Assembly: GCA_015179125.1 (NCBI GenBank) | Contig: WHVA01000035.1 | Location: forward strand, 1 to 64,000 | Reading direction: 5' to 3' | Source of the DNA: Gautieria morchelliformis | Lineage: Eukaryota > Basidiomycota > Agaricomycetes > Gomphales > Gomphaceae | Length of the DNA: 64,000 nt | In this document: in pieces, positions 11,629 through 19,830 of the stretch | Position numbering within the stretch: the first letter of the stretch is position 1 | How the letters are laid out: the number at the start of each line of letters is the position of its first letter | The notes under the pieces: model-generated | Database searches by the model: none | Seen by the model: the letters and a program-made list of their open reading frames with translations, nothing else | Told to the model about the DNA's origin: nothing | Program-made: the position numbers and the translations under genes

Positions 11629-13063
11629 ATGTGCCGGCCTCAGCACGGTTAAAGTTTCACCTCGGATCTTTCCGAGGCACATTGCTTCTTGGAAGCAACC
11701 ACCACCATCATCTGCTAACAAAGATGATGCCATCCGAGCTGCAATCAATGGCCCCGAGACAAGGGGCCACCGACATCCTATGAGCTCTAGTGGATCAGGA
11801 ACACTGGATGATCGCAGGATGGGAAGACACTGGAAATCGTCCACCCGGACGACTGGGACACCTGCTCGGCTTACGCCACGCACTTCTGGAGCGCGACAGG
11901 CACCCGCAAGGTGAAGCTGAGGGATGAAGACATCAGTGACGCTGTCAACATGGCCTGGGGATGGCTCCCAAGGGGCATCGCACGTGACATGCAAGTGGAA
12001 CCCCTGCGGGATGTCCATGACCTCAAAAAAGAGGTCAGGTCCTAGAATGTGGAGTCGAAGACCGCAACGATGCACTCGAAGTCGAGCGCGCCAAAGTCAA
12101 AGAGCTCGAGGAGCAGCTGAAGGCACTCCAGCTCACACACGCAGCCTCAAAAAGGCCACACCATGACCCGGCCACAGACCCAGTGACCAGCCCTTCATCA
12201 CCTCATGCGACGGCACCTTTGCCAGTGTGCGTAGCTTCGGGACTGGCTTCCTGAATATTGGCTCCCACCTACATCAACGGGGGGATGGAGCCCACCATCC
12301 GATGCAGTGTACGACGTCCCAGACAAAGGGGAGTCCAACTCCTCCCTTTGGAAAACATATGAGCCAGACAGAGCTCAGCATATGGCTGAGCAGCCTAAAA
12401 AGAAGCACAAGAAAGTGCGCGGCACCCCCAACACGGTCAATGGCCTAGCCATTGGGAGGGAAAGCGCGATCAGCGCATACCTGGCGGTGTGACCGTCGCA
12501 CACCATCAACGACCCTGCCCTACAATGGCAGGTAGCGTTGGTCAAGGCCCAGTACATTGGGCCTCACATGGACCTGCTGCCACCGGCGGGGACAGTTCAC
12601 CCTCCCTACTCGGGGGAGGGAGTGATCATACCACTCGGAGACCCACCGAGCTCCAAGACGGACTTCCTACCATGACCAGTAGGAAAGGCACCACAACGGC
12701 ATACTCAATGGTATGACGTCTGGCTGCTCGATGACGCACACTTCGTCGGGCTCCGAACACATGCGAAGGACATGCCGCAGTTCCTGTGCACACGCGAGGT
12801 GATCGGCGTGTTCAAGCGCATTGAGCACGAGCAATGCGCTCGTAATCCCAAACGGGATTGTTTTGTGATAGCGAGCGGTACCCCATTTGCCATCGCGGCT
12901 ATCCTGAAGGGTTGGATACACAACCCCGAAGGGATTCCTTCTGCCATCTGTGACAACACGGATGGAACCCTCAACCTCCAAGACATGGATGTCTGGATGT
13001 GGTTGAAGGCCCTTGCGCCCCAAGTCAAAGGGGTTGCATCACCTCTCAAGTCGAGACTCTTTG
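11629..13063 (+). pseudogene. Gypsy-1 copy a third ORF, first part (fossil)
   Basis: This resumes the Gypsy-1 spacer after LTR-A and continues into the third ORF of the element. It shares with copies b and c the spacer motif CTTCTTGGAAGCAACCACC, a region rich in charged residues predicted to form a coiled coil, and downstream the conserved residues GWIHNPEGIPSAICDN (about 12912-12958) and MDVWMWLKALAP (about 12985-13020). The function is unknown. It is broken in several places and is interrupted by NA-1 at 13064. Confidence 0.75.
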
Positions 13064-13257
13064 TGTAAAGGATGTTGATCTTAGGACCTTGTATCACAAG
13101 GGCACTACAGAAGTTGACCAATGAGTGGTATTCTGAATGCTACGTAGTGACAGGTAAGAGTAAGATGCGATCAAGCTGGGGAACTGCCGGCGATTCCCAC
13201 GCACTACTATACAGTGGGGTCTTGTGGACCCCCCCCCTCTGAATCCACTTCTTTACA
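13064..13257 (-). repeat. NA-1 3' LTR
   Basis: This 194-bp LTR reads TGTAAAGGATG to CTTCTTTACA on the + strand. It shares with the Gypsy-1 LTR the block GCTACGTAGTGACAGGTAAG and the general layout, but has a different right half ending in a run of C and CTCTGAATCCACTTC. A purine tract (AGAAGGGGAAGG on the minus strand) lies directly inside it at 13258-13269. Confidence 0.88.
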
Positions 13258-13344
13258 CCTTCCCCTTCTAGAAGGAACCCACTGGGTGAGCCAAAAGAAG
13301 TGCCCCTTTGACCTTGAGAAAGGGATGGGTGTGTGGACCAGGTC

Positions 13345-13840
13345 ATTCTGATGTACCTCAGAATAACTGCAGATCTGATGCCTCAGATCTGACATGAATG
13401 GCATGATGTCATGACATGGCATCATGGCAGATGTGTTGGCATAGTACCAACACATCTGTTCTGGTGTTCATCATTCTGAACACCAGTGGTTGTGCTGGCT
13501 TCGCCGGCACTCCCCGGTTGTAGTGGGTGGTTGGTTGGTTTGGGGGCATGGTTCTTCCCCCTCTGAACCGAAACCCACGGTTGAGAACAACTTGAATGCT
13601 CTCAAACCCACAGACAGGTGATCCCTGTGGGGAACTGAACAGCCAATGATCTAGGCATCATTGGTGCCTAACTGCGAAGGATAGCAGTTATGCAGCCATA
13701 GGACCCGGCAGGGCCCTATGCAAGGAATAACAAAGCGGTCAATAATTGACTGCTTTGTGACATGATGTCACCCGTAGGACTCAGAGGAACCCTACACAAT
13801 GAAATTGCCAAAGCGGTCAATACTTGACCGCTTCATGGCC
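13345..13840. repeat. Array of about fourteen different hairpins
   Basis: Successive inverted repeats, each with its own sequence, follow one another every 25-40 bp. Examples: 13370-13391 (CAGATCTGA/TCAGATCTG), 13428-13458 (12-bp perfect stem CAGATGTGTTGG/CCAACACATCTG), 13461-13486 (10-bp stem), 13492-13510 (8-bp stem), 13607-13631, 13643-13664 (CCAATGAT/ATCATTGG), 13669-13690, 13697-13720, 13731-13757 (12 bp with one mismatch), 13758-13770 and 13811-13833 (AAGCGGTCAA/TTGACCGCTT). No ORF crosses it. It lies between the gag-like segment and the 3' LTR of NA-1. Confidence 0.85.
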
Positions 13841-13904
13841 GAATGGGCCAGTGGCTGCATACAGCTGCTGGGCACAACGGATGTGCATTTGTGTGCACGC
13901 CAAG

Positions 13905-14260
13905 CATGTGATGCAGGCAGAGGCACAGCTTTCTGACGATCTGTTGGATCATCTTGTGGCTGTCCATGGGGGCAGCCGGTTGCTCTTGGGGTTCATTTCT
14001 GAACCTCACGTCCTGTTCGACCGGGACGGCTGGCGGCGGCATTCACTGCGTGTCCAGTTCCTTTCGTCGCAGGGCTTCCGCGTCATGGCCACGTTCGCTA
14101 GCTGCGGACTGTCGCGCACTTTGACGTGGCGCTTCGCGTTCCCCACATGGGCAGAGGGCCATCTGGACATTCTCTGGCGTGGCCACATCTCGCAGCCTGA
14201 TCTCCTCGGCTTGGTGGAGTTCCTTGCCGATCTTCATGATGGCTGGGGGCTTGCTGCATT
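13905..14260 (-). pseudogene. Gypsy-1-like gag segment inside NA-1 (fossil)
   Basis: Read on the minus strand, this stretch matches part of the Gypsy-1 gag of copies b and d: IGKELHQAEEIRL, then a charged linker, then the PPP.VPVEQDVRF and EPQEQPAAP segments and MIQQIV. It covers roughly the N-terminal quarter of gag. It shows that NA-1 derives from, or recombined with, Gypsy-1. It is broken and has no start of its own. Confidence 0.8.
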
Positions 14261-14342
14261 GCCCAGGGGCCACCCTGAATGGCGGTGGCTCTGCAGGGGG
14301 CCGGCAATGCGGCGGTTGCGACATATGCCACAACCGGGAGCT

Positions 14343-15290
14343 TCTGGGGACCTTTGGTGGGTCCCCAGATGCGGATGCACGCCCCTTGGGGTGTGCCGCA
14401 CGCTCCCTCCTTGACAGGAGAGAGCATGGCGGGCGGGACCACCTCTGGGCCTGCGCACGAACACGGACGCAGCGGTGGGCCGACCCTGGCACACAGCAGG
14501 GAGCCCCAGCAGCCTGGGTGTCTGCTGGGGACCCGGTGCGCCGTGTGGCACCCGCTGCTGATGGGGGCGGCCCTGCATGCGGCCACGAGTGAGGGTGGGC
14601 AGAGCGGCGCCCGGCGGCCTCTGGGGGCCCCTTGAGGGCTCCCAGCGGTGGGTGCACGTCTTTTGGGACGTGCAGCCCTGTTCCCGCTTGCTGGGAACGA
14701 GCAGGGCAGCCGGGGCGCGCTCTGGGGTGTGCGGATGTTGTTGCATGCCGGGCGCGACATCTGGGCAGCTCTGGGGACCTCTGGAGGGTCCCCAGAGGTG
14801 GATGCACGCTCTATAGAGCGTGCACCACCGTTCCCGCTTGCTGGGAGCGAGCAGGGCGGCCGGGACGGCGCCTGGGGCCACGCACGACCGCGGATGACAC
14901 TGCACGGCATGCGCAGCGTCTGGCCGACTCTGGGGGCCTCTGGAGGCTCTAAGGAGCGTGCACCACCGTTCCCGCTCGCTGGGAGCGAGCAGGGCGGCCC
15001 TGGGGCCGCAGGTGAGGGTGGATGGCCGCGGGCGCCAGGCGCGGCATTCGTGATGTTTGGCCGGTTCTGGGGGCCTCTGAAGGGCCCCCAGAGGTGGACG
15101 CATGCTCCAAGGACCATGCACCACCGTTCCCACTCGCTGGGAATGAGCAGGGAGGCCAGTATGGCACCTGGGGCCCGCGGATGACACTGGGCGGTGAAGG
15201 TGGCTTATGTGGGTCCTTCGCAGCTCTGGGGGGCTCCTGGGTGTTCCCCAGGGTGGATGCGCACACCTTGGAGTGTGTGCCGTCATCTGT
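14343..15290. repeat. GC-rich minisatellite, about six units of 136-275 bp
   Basis: Units start near 14343, 14618, 14769, 14931, 15067 and 15223 with the pattern CTCTGGGGRCCTCTGGAGG. Each continues with a TGGATGCACGC-like block, GTTCCCGCTTGCTGGGA and GAGCAGGG. Many of these blocks are themselves inverted repeats; 14803-14824 is a perfect 22-bp palindrome centred on CTATAG. The high GC content keeps several frames open on both strands, but nothing suggests they are translated. Confidence 0.85.
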
Positions 15291-15721
15291 GTGCGCCTGG
15301 GGCAACCTAGAGCACGGATGCGCAGTGTGGGCGGTGGAGGTGGCGTCGACGAGTGCAGCGTCATGTCGCGCGTCACGCACAGTGTGGCCGACCTGTCTGG
15401 CTGGCTGCTGGAAGGCCTGAGGGTGCTGGAGGTGCCGTGGCGCGTGGATGCGTCCCAGAGGGACGCCATCGCATTCGTCCATGGCCCTGCAGAGGCTTTG
15501 CCAACACTCCTCGCTGGCCTCTGCCCAGAACCATGCCTCGCTGGGCGTCATCTCGCACGCCTCCACCCAGTGAGTGAGCCGTCCCTTCCTCCTCTCCATC
15601 ATCGAGTCCAACTCAGACTCGGAATATTCCCGTGATGAAAACATCACGGCGACAGCGTTCTCAATGGCGAACCGCCGTCTGCACTGCAGTCTTTTGAAAA
15701 AGACTGCAGAAGGTTCAAAAG

Positions 15722-15901
15722 TGGCTTGATACCTGATTATCACAAGGGCAGGCTGAATTCAACCAGTTTTTGGTAATTCAGATGCTACATAGTGATGGTG
15801 ACAGGTAAAGATTAAGCTGGGGAACCACCAGCGGTTCCCACGCACTACTATACAGTGGGGTCCTGTGGACCCCCACCCCCCTCTGAATCCACTTCTTTAC
15901 A
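15722..15901 (-). repeat. NA-1 5' LTR
   Basis: This 180-bp LTR is related to 13064-13257 and shares CACGCACTACTATACAGTGG and CTCTGAATCCACTTC near its right end, with many differences on the left. Just inside it, 15690-15715 folds into a 12-bp perfect stem (CTGCAGTCTTTT/AAAAGACTGCAG). Confidence 0.85.
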
Positions 15902-16496
15902 CTTTGAATTGTTCAGCTTGACCGACCAATGGTCGATCTTCATCGACACCAGGGAATGCCTGACACCACAGAGCACCAGCCTGCGGCTGTCCATCACAGG
16001 TCCATATCCCGTGAGAGGCCAGGCTGGCCCAGACATCCCACTCGCCAAGATCGTGCGATGGCTGGCCCGCTATGCTGGCGTCACTCCTGAACAAGTGGCT
16101 CACATTGAACATTATGTTCAACGCAGTCTCACTGGCGTGGCATTCAGTGCCACTGCCCTGGAGGGTCAACAAAAGATCCTCAAGACCAGCCATGTGAGGG
16201 CTGTGGTGCCACTGCCGCTCACTAATGCTCAGCTCGACCAAGAGCTTGCGAGCATCCAGCCTCCTCCACAGGCCGATGACCCAGCCATCGAGGCCATACT
16301 CCGCGAGGACACCGGCCTCGTCGACCAAGCAGAAGCCCCCGTCAGTGGTGAAGTAGAGCCACCGCACCCAACCATCCCCGCAGATGCGGAGGTGCCCCTG
16401 ACGGAGTCGCATGCTCCACCGGCCCCGTACGATGATGACATCATCGTATCAGAATCACTAGAGGACGCCATCATGGATGACCTCTATGACTCCTAA
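15902..16496 (+). pseudogene. Gypsy-1 copy a third ORF, C-terminal part (fossil)
   Basis: This is open to a stop at 16494-16496. Residues shared with copies b and c include LTDQWS, PDIPLAKIVRWLARYAGVT and RIEHYVQ/HIEHYVQ, then a proline- and acid-rich tail ending MDDLY. The stop is followed within 20-30 bp by the polypurine tract, the same arrangement as in copies b and c. Its role in the element is unknown. Confidence 0.8.
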
Positions 16497-16528
16497 AGTT
16501 ATCTATAGTTGTCTATAGAGGGGGAGGG

Positions 16529-16735
16529 TGTAAATAACCTGTACATGTACACTATTTATTACATAATCCCAGTGGGCCCCTTAGGGACCCACTGTATAGT
16601 TCATGCATGGGAACCGGCCCGCAGTCCCCATCACATCTTACTCTTACCTGTCACTACGTAGCATCCAGAATACCACACTTTGGTCAAGTTCTGTCTGCCC
16701 TTGTGATACAAGGTCATAAGATCGACATATTTACA
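16529..16735 (+). repeat. Gypsy-1 copy a 3' LTR
   Basis: The LTR runs from TGTAAATAACC to ATATTTACA, 207 bp, directly after the purine tract AGAGGGGGAGGG at 16517-16528. It contains the family's imperfect palindrome CAGTGGGCCCC/GGGACCCACTG. Confidence 0.92.
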
Positions 16736-18900
16736 TTGAGAGACTCCAACTGTGTCGAAAAAGACATGGACAGGAGCCTGACCCACAAAGACAGGGAAAG
16801 AGTCACTGAAGCCTTAAAGGGGGTGACACGAACAAGAAAACTAAAAGACATGTGGAGGCTGTTACATGAGAATGAGCTCGCCTTCACGTTCACACAACAA
16901 GGGTCAAGCTCATTGGCCAGAATAGAGAGAATGTTACAATCCTAATCCAAAACATTTCTCCCACTTCAATTCATCTCATCCAACCCGTTCTACATGCAAC
17001 ACATCCATGCCACTAACCCTTAGCTCTCCCCTCAATCATATATACGCACATACGATCCACCACAGCACCCTATCAACCCGAGGACAAGCAGCTGACCCAA
17101 CAACCAGTCTACCCATCCCCGAGCCAGGGCAGAGGCCGAGCCTGAGACGTATTGATCCATGGAGCAAGTTGACGGCTAGTCTGTTGCATACGTTCCTTCT
17201 TTCCTTCCTTCTATTTTCTTTCTAAACACACTTACCTCTCTTCTGATCCTCTCAATCACATATAACATTTGCCTATCAACTAGTACCATACACACTCACT
17301 GTAGCACCCAGCTCATCAATCCCCGAGCCGCACATACACTCCTTCTCATGTACCCCCAACCCCATATGTCCTAGCCCATCCTCCGTCTCAGATAAATAGT
17401 CAATCCATGTATCATATCAAGTCAGTTTCACCTGTTACGCACACAAGCATTTGTCTCGAAATACTTCGCTCGCATTAGATTCCATCTTACTATGCATATA
17501 CACTGGGTAAACTATTTTCTGTAGAAGAACTCTCCACTCGATTCGACTTCACTTCGAAGTCTGAATCTTATCCTCACACAAACAAAACTCAGCTACTCTT
17601 ATTCTTCACACAGAATATACATGACAGATGATATGGTAGAACTGACATACAATGCCACAATAGGGTCAAACTTCAAAATAAGTGATCACAGCCTGAATCG
17701 GCAAAAATAATGGCCGACAATCTCCCATACAGCGGAGAGGGCATGTGGAAATTAGACGAACAGATGCTAAATGCAAAAGACTTTCAAAAGAAAGTCGAAA
17801 AGCTGCCAGTGCAAAACAATACCTGGGTCAAAAGATACCTAGAAGAAGAAGCAAAAACTGAAGGAGACAAAGAAAAGATAAAGCTCCTCTGCAGAAACAG
17901 GAACAACCCACAAGCAAAGTGGAAAGCCCTTAAAAGAGAAGTAAAAAGGATAGCAATTGATGTGCAAAAGCATGAAAGAAAGAAAAAAGAAGCCACAAAA
18001 AAGGGCTTCAAAAGAAAGACATAAAGAAAGGGCTGGAAAAGGCTCGAAACCCGCAGCTAACAGACGGGGAACGAAGAAAAGCGACAGAGGAGGCCCTCTT
18101 CTTAAAAGAAAAGATTGACAAAATAGAGGCCAAGAACATAGAAAAGGCCAAAAAAATCCACAGAATCCAGATTCTTAAAAGAAGGAGAATCAAATACAAA
18201 ATACTTGTTCGGATTAAACAAACCAAAGCTGCCACCCAATACAATCCTGGGCCTCCAGGATGAAGAAGGGAGAGTAACAAACTCCACAAGAGAAATGACA
18301 GAGATAGCCTCCCGATACCATGGGAGCTACAAAAGAAACAGGTAATGATGGCAGAGAGAGAAATAGCCGTAGAAAAAATGAAAAGGCTGGTAGACAAAAG
18401 CTGACTAAAAGCCAAGCAGACATGATGGGGAAAGAAACCACCCTAAGAGAAATAAGAGTGGCGATAAAGGCCACACAAAATGGAAAGTGCCCCAGGCACT
18501 CCAGAATAACATACGAATTCTGGAAGCAATGGACGCCAGACGAAAAAAGAAAACAAACAGGCAACAGACAAAAGCGCCCAGACATAACAAAACTGCTAAA
18601 AGCTGTCTTCAACAATGTCGAGAGACATGGGAGGAAGACAAATACTCAAAGGAGATCATGTACCTCCTGTATAAGAAAAAAGACAAAACAAGGATAGAAA
18701 ACTATAGACCAGTAACCTTGCTGGAAACAGACTACAAAATCCACACAAAAGTGATGGCAAACAGACTCGGGGAAGTGGCAGAGACCTGCCTGATCCACCC
18801 AGACCAGGCCGGCTTCATCCCAGGGAGAAACCTATACGTCCATGCGCGTCTGGCGGAAATAATGCCAGATTACGCAGAAAGTGAACTGGAAGAGGGCCTT
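16736..18900 (+). mobile_element. Tad-like LINE remnant (endonuclease and RT pieces)
   Basis: This is a non-LTR retrotransposon fragment. The C-terminal part of an APE-type endonuclease is read at 16736-16931 and 17611-17690 (LARIERM, and FKISDHSL with the closing SDH motif). A Lys/Glu-rich linker follows (17710-18330), then the start of the reverse transcriptase at 18640-18890 (YLLYKKKDKTRIENYRPVTL, then HPDQAGFIPGRN). Frames change near 18010, 18180 and 18330 and an in-frame TGA occurs near 18400, so it is dead. The piece is cut on the left by the Gypsy-1 LTR at 16735 and on the right by LTR-A at 18901. The clade call rests on motif style and is moderate. Confidence 0.82.
16932..17610 (-). 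mobile_element. LTR-B solo LTR inside the LINE
   Basis: On the + strand it runs TGTTACAATCC to TTCTTCACA, 679 bp, with flanks GAGAA (16927-16931) and CAGAA (17611-17615), a duplication with one mismatch. The LINE endonuclease reading is continuous across the insertion point when the LTR and one flank are left out. It is related to 9420-10152 in inverted orientation. Confidence 0.83.
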
Positions 18901-18919
18901 TGTCATGACCTGGCTATTT
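18901..18919 (-). mobile_element. Edge of an LTR-A copy (left side of the Gypsy-1 b insertion)
   Basis: The bases TGTCATGACC then TGGCTATTT match the first bases of the inverted LTR-A at 53852. The rest of this LTR-A copy resumes at 28788 on the far side of the full-length Gypsy-1, which thus inserted about 19 bp inside LTR-A. Confidence 0.85.
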
Positions 18920-19797
18920 TGTAAAGATATCGATCTTAATACCTTGTATCACAAGTAGGGCTGCGCACCGTCCGTCTTACGGATACGGCTGTACAATGTA
19001 CGGTGAGTTGACGGGTACAGCAGACCGTATACCGTCCATACTTTTAGTACCTCTCCCCTCTGACGGTACCGTACGGGTACCATACCATCCGTATTACGGT
19101 TGACGGCAATATTTGTTAGTAACCGGGGCGATGACGGAAGAACTGGCACGCACTTAGCCGGGAGTTCGAGAACGTTCTCGACTCCGGGACGCTGGTGCAC
19201 CGGCACGGCATCGGCACACCATAAGCTTGAAGGATTAGTAATATAAGAGCATCGTATTTAGTATATAAAGCAGACGATCTCATGTAGATCGAATAATAAT
19301 GATTCATTATGACTCCTTCATTCTACAATATTGATACAGTGAAGCTAATATTGGAGGGTCAGTGGCAGGCCCGGTGTATGTGACACAGTAGCGCCCGTCA
19401 GGCAATGCCTTTTTGGGCTCGGCTAACAGGTTTTCAGCGTTTACTGATGCATGCCGTATATTGCCGTACATGGCCGTATTTGTACGGTAGCATACGGTGT
19501 CAACCCGTACCGTATACCGTGCCGTTGGCACAGGACACAGACCCTTGACGGTACAGGTGCCGTGGCTGTATCACGGTGCCGTACAGCCGTGGGTTTACGG
19601 CACGGTGCGCAGCCCTAATCACAAGGGCACAACAGAACTTAACCAGTGTGTGGTATTCTGAATGGTACGTAGTGACAGGTAAGAGTAAGATGCGATGGGA
19701 ACCGCTGGCCGGTTCTTTACTATACAGTGGGTCCCTAAGGGGCCCACTGGGATTATGTAATGACTAGAATACATGTATGGTATCTAGGTTATTTACA
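18920..19797 (-). repeat. Gypsy-1 copy b 3' LTR, split by a MITE
   Basis: The LTR occupies 18920-18955 and 19626-19797, reading TGTAAAGATATCG to GGTTATTTACA. The MITE at 18956-19617 and its duplicated target lie between. It differs from the 5' LTR (28573-28787) at roughly ten positions. Confidence 0.9.
18956..19617. mobile_element. hAT-type MITE, 662 bp
   Basis: The terminal inverted repeats TAGGGCTGCGCACCG and CGGTGCGCAGCCCTA are perfect, and an 8-bp duplication ATCACAAG lies at 18948-18955 and 19618-19625. An 8-bp duplication with TAGGG-type ends is characteristic of the hAT superfamily. There is no transposase. Both subterminal regions (first and last 170 bp) are packed with variants of CCGTAC/GTACGG, the kind of subterminal motif hAT transposases bind; that role is inference. 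Confidence 0.92.
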
Positions 19798-19830
19798 CCC
19801 TCCCCCTCTATAGACAACTATAGGGGACCA

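Larger units (their letters stand above)
13064..15901 (-). mobile_element. NA-1 non-autonomous LTR element with hairpin array and minisatellite
   Basis: The element is 2,838 bp with LTRs at 13064-13257 and 15722-15901 and a perfect duplication CTTTG at 13059-13063 and 15902-15906. The Gypsy-1 third ORF continues on the two sides. By the orientation of LTRs, purine tract (next to 13257) and gag-like segment it is transcribed on the minus strand. Internal parts from its 5' side are hairpin-containing leader, tandem repeats (14343-15290), a gag-derived segment (13905-14260) and a dense hairpin array (13345-13840). There is no protease, RT or integrase. The LTRs resemble those of Gypsy-1 in several blocks, so Gypsy-1 proteins may have moved it; that is inference. 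The LTR pair differs noticeably, so it is not young. Confidence 0.85.
8085..16735 (+). mobile_element. Gypsy-1 copy a (3' part), broken, with two nested insertions
   Basis: This is a Ty3/Gypsy chromovirus missing its 5' half. Parts in order: integrase core (8085-8560; GPLPKSNDCDY, later DRDSKF and the TERANRS region), integrase C-terminus and chromodomain ending in a stop at 9183, a short spacer, the family-specific third ORF (remnants about 11700-13063 and 15902-16496), a polypurine tract at 16517-16528 and the 3' LTR 16529-16735. LTR-A (9217-11628) lies in the spacer and NA-1 (13064-15901) lies in the third ORF. The copy is broken, with several breaks besides the insertions, and is old judging from its differences to the other copies. 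The 3' LTR abuts LINE sequence. Confidence 0.88.

Noticed and set aside
13345-13840. CRISPR-like array
   Set aside because: The hairpins differ in sequence and spacing, there is no constant repeat, and the setting is a fungal retroelement.
13824-15743. Several long overlapping ORFs on both strands in the GC-rich part of NA-1
   Set aside because: They arise from GC-rich tandem repeats that keep many frames free of stops; there are no family motifs except the gag-like segment, which is reported separately.
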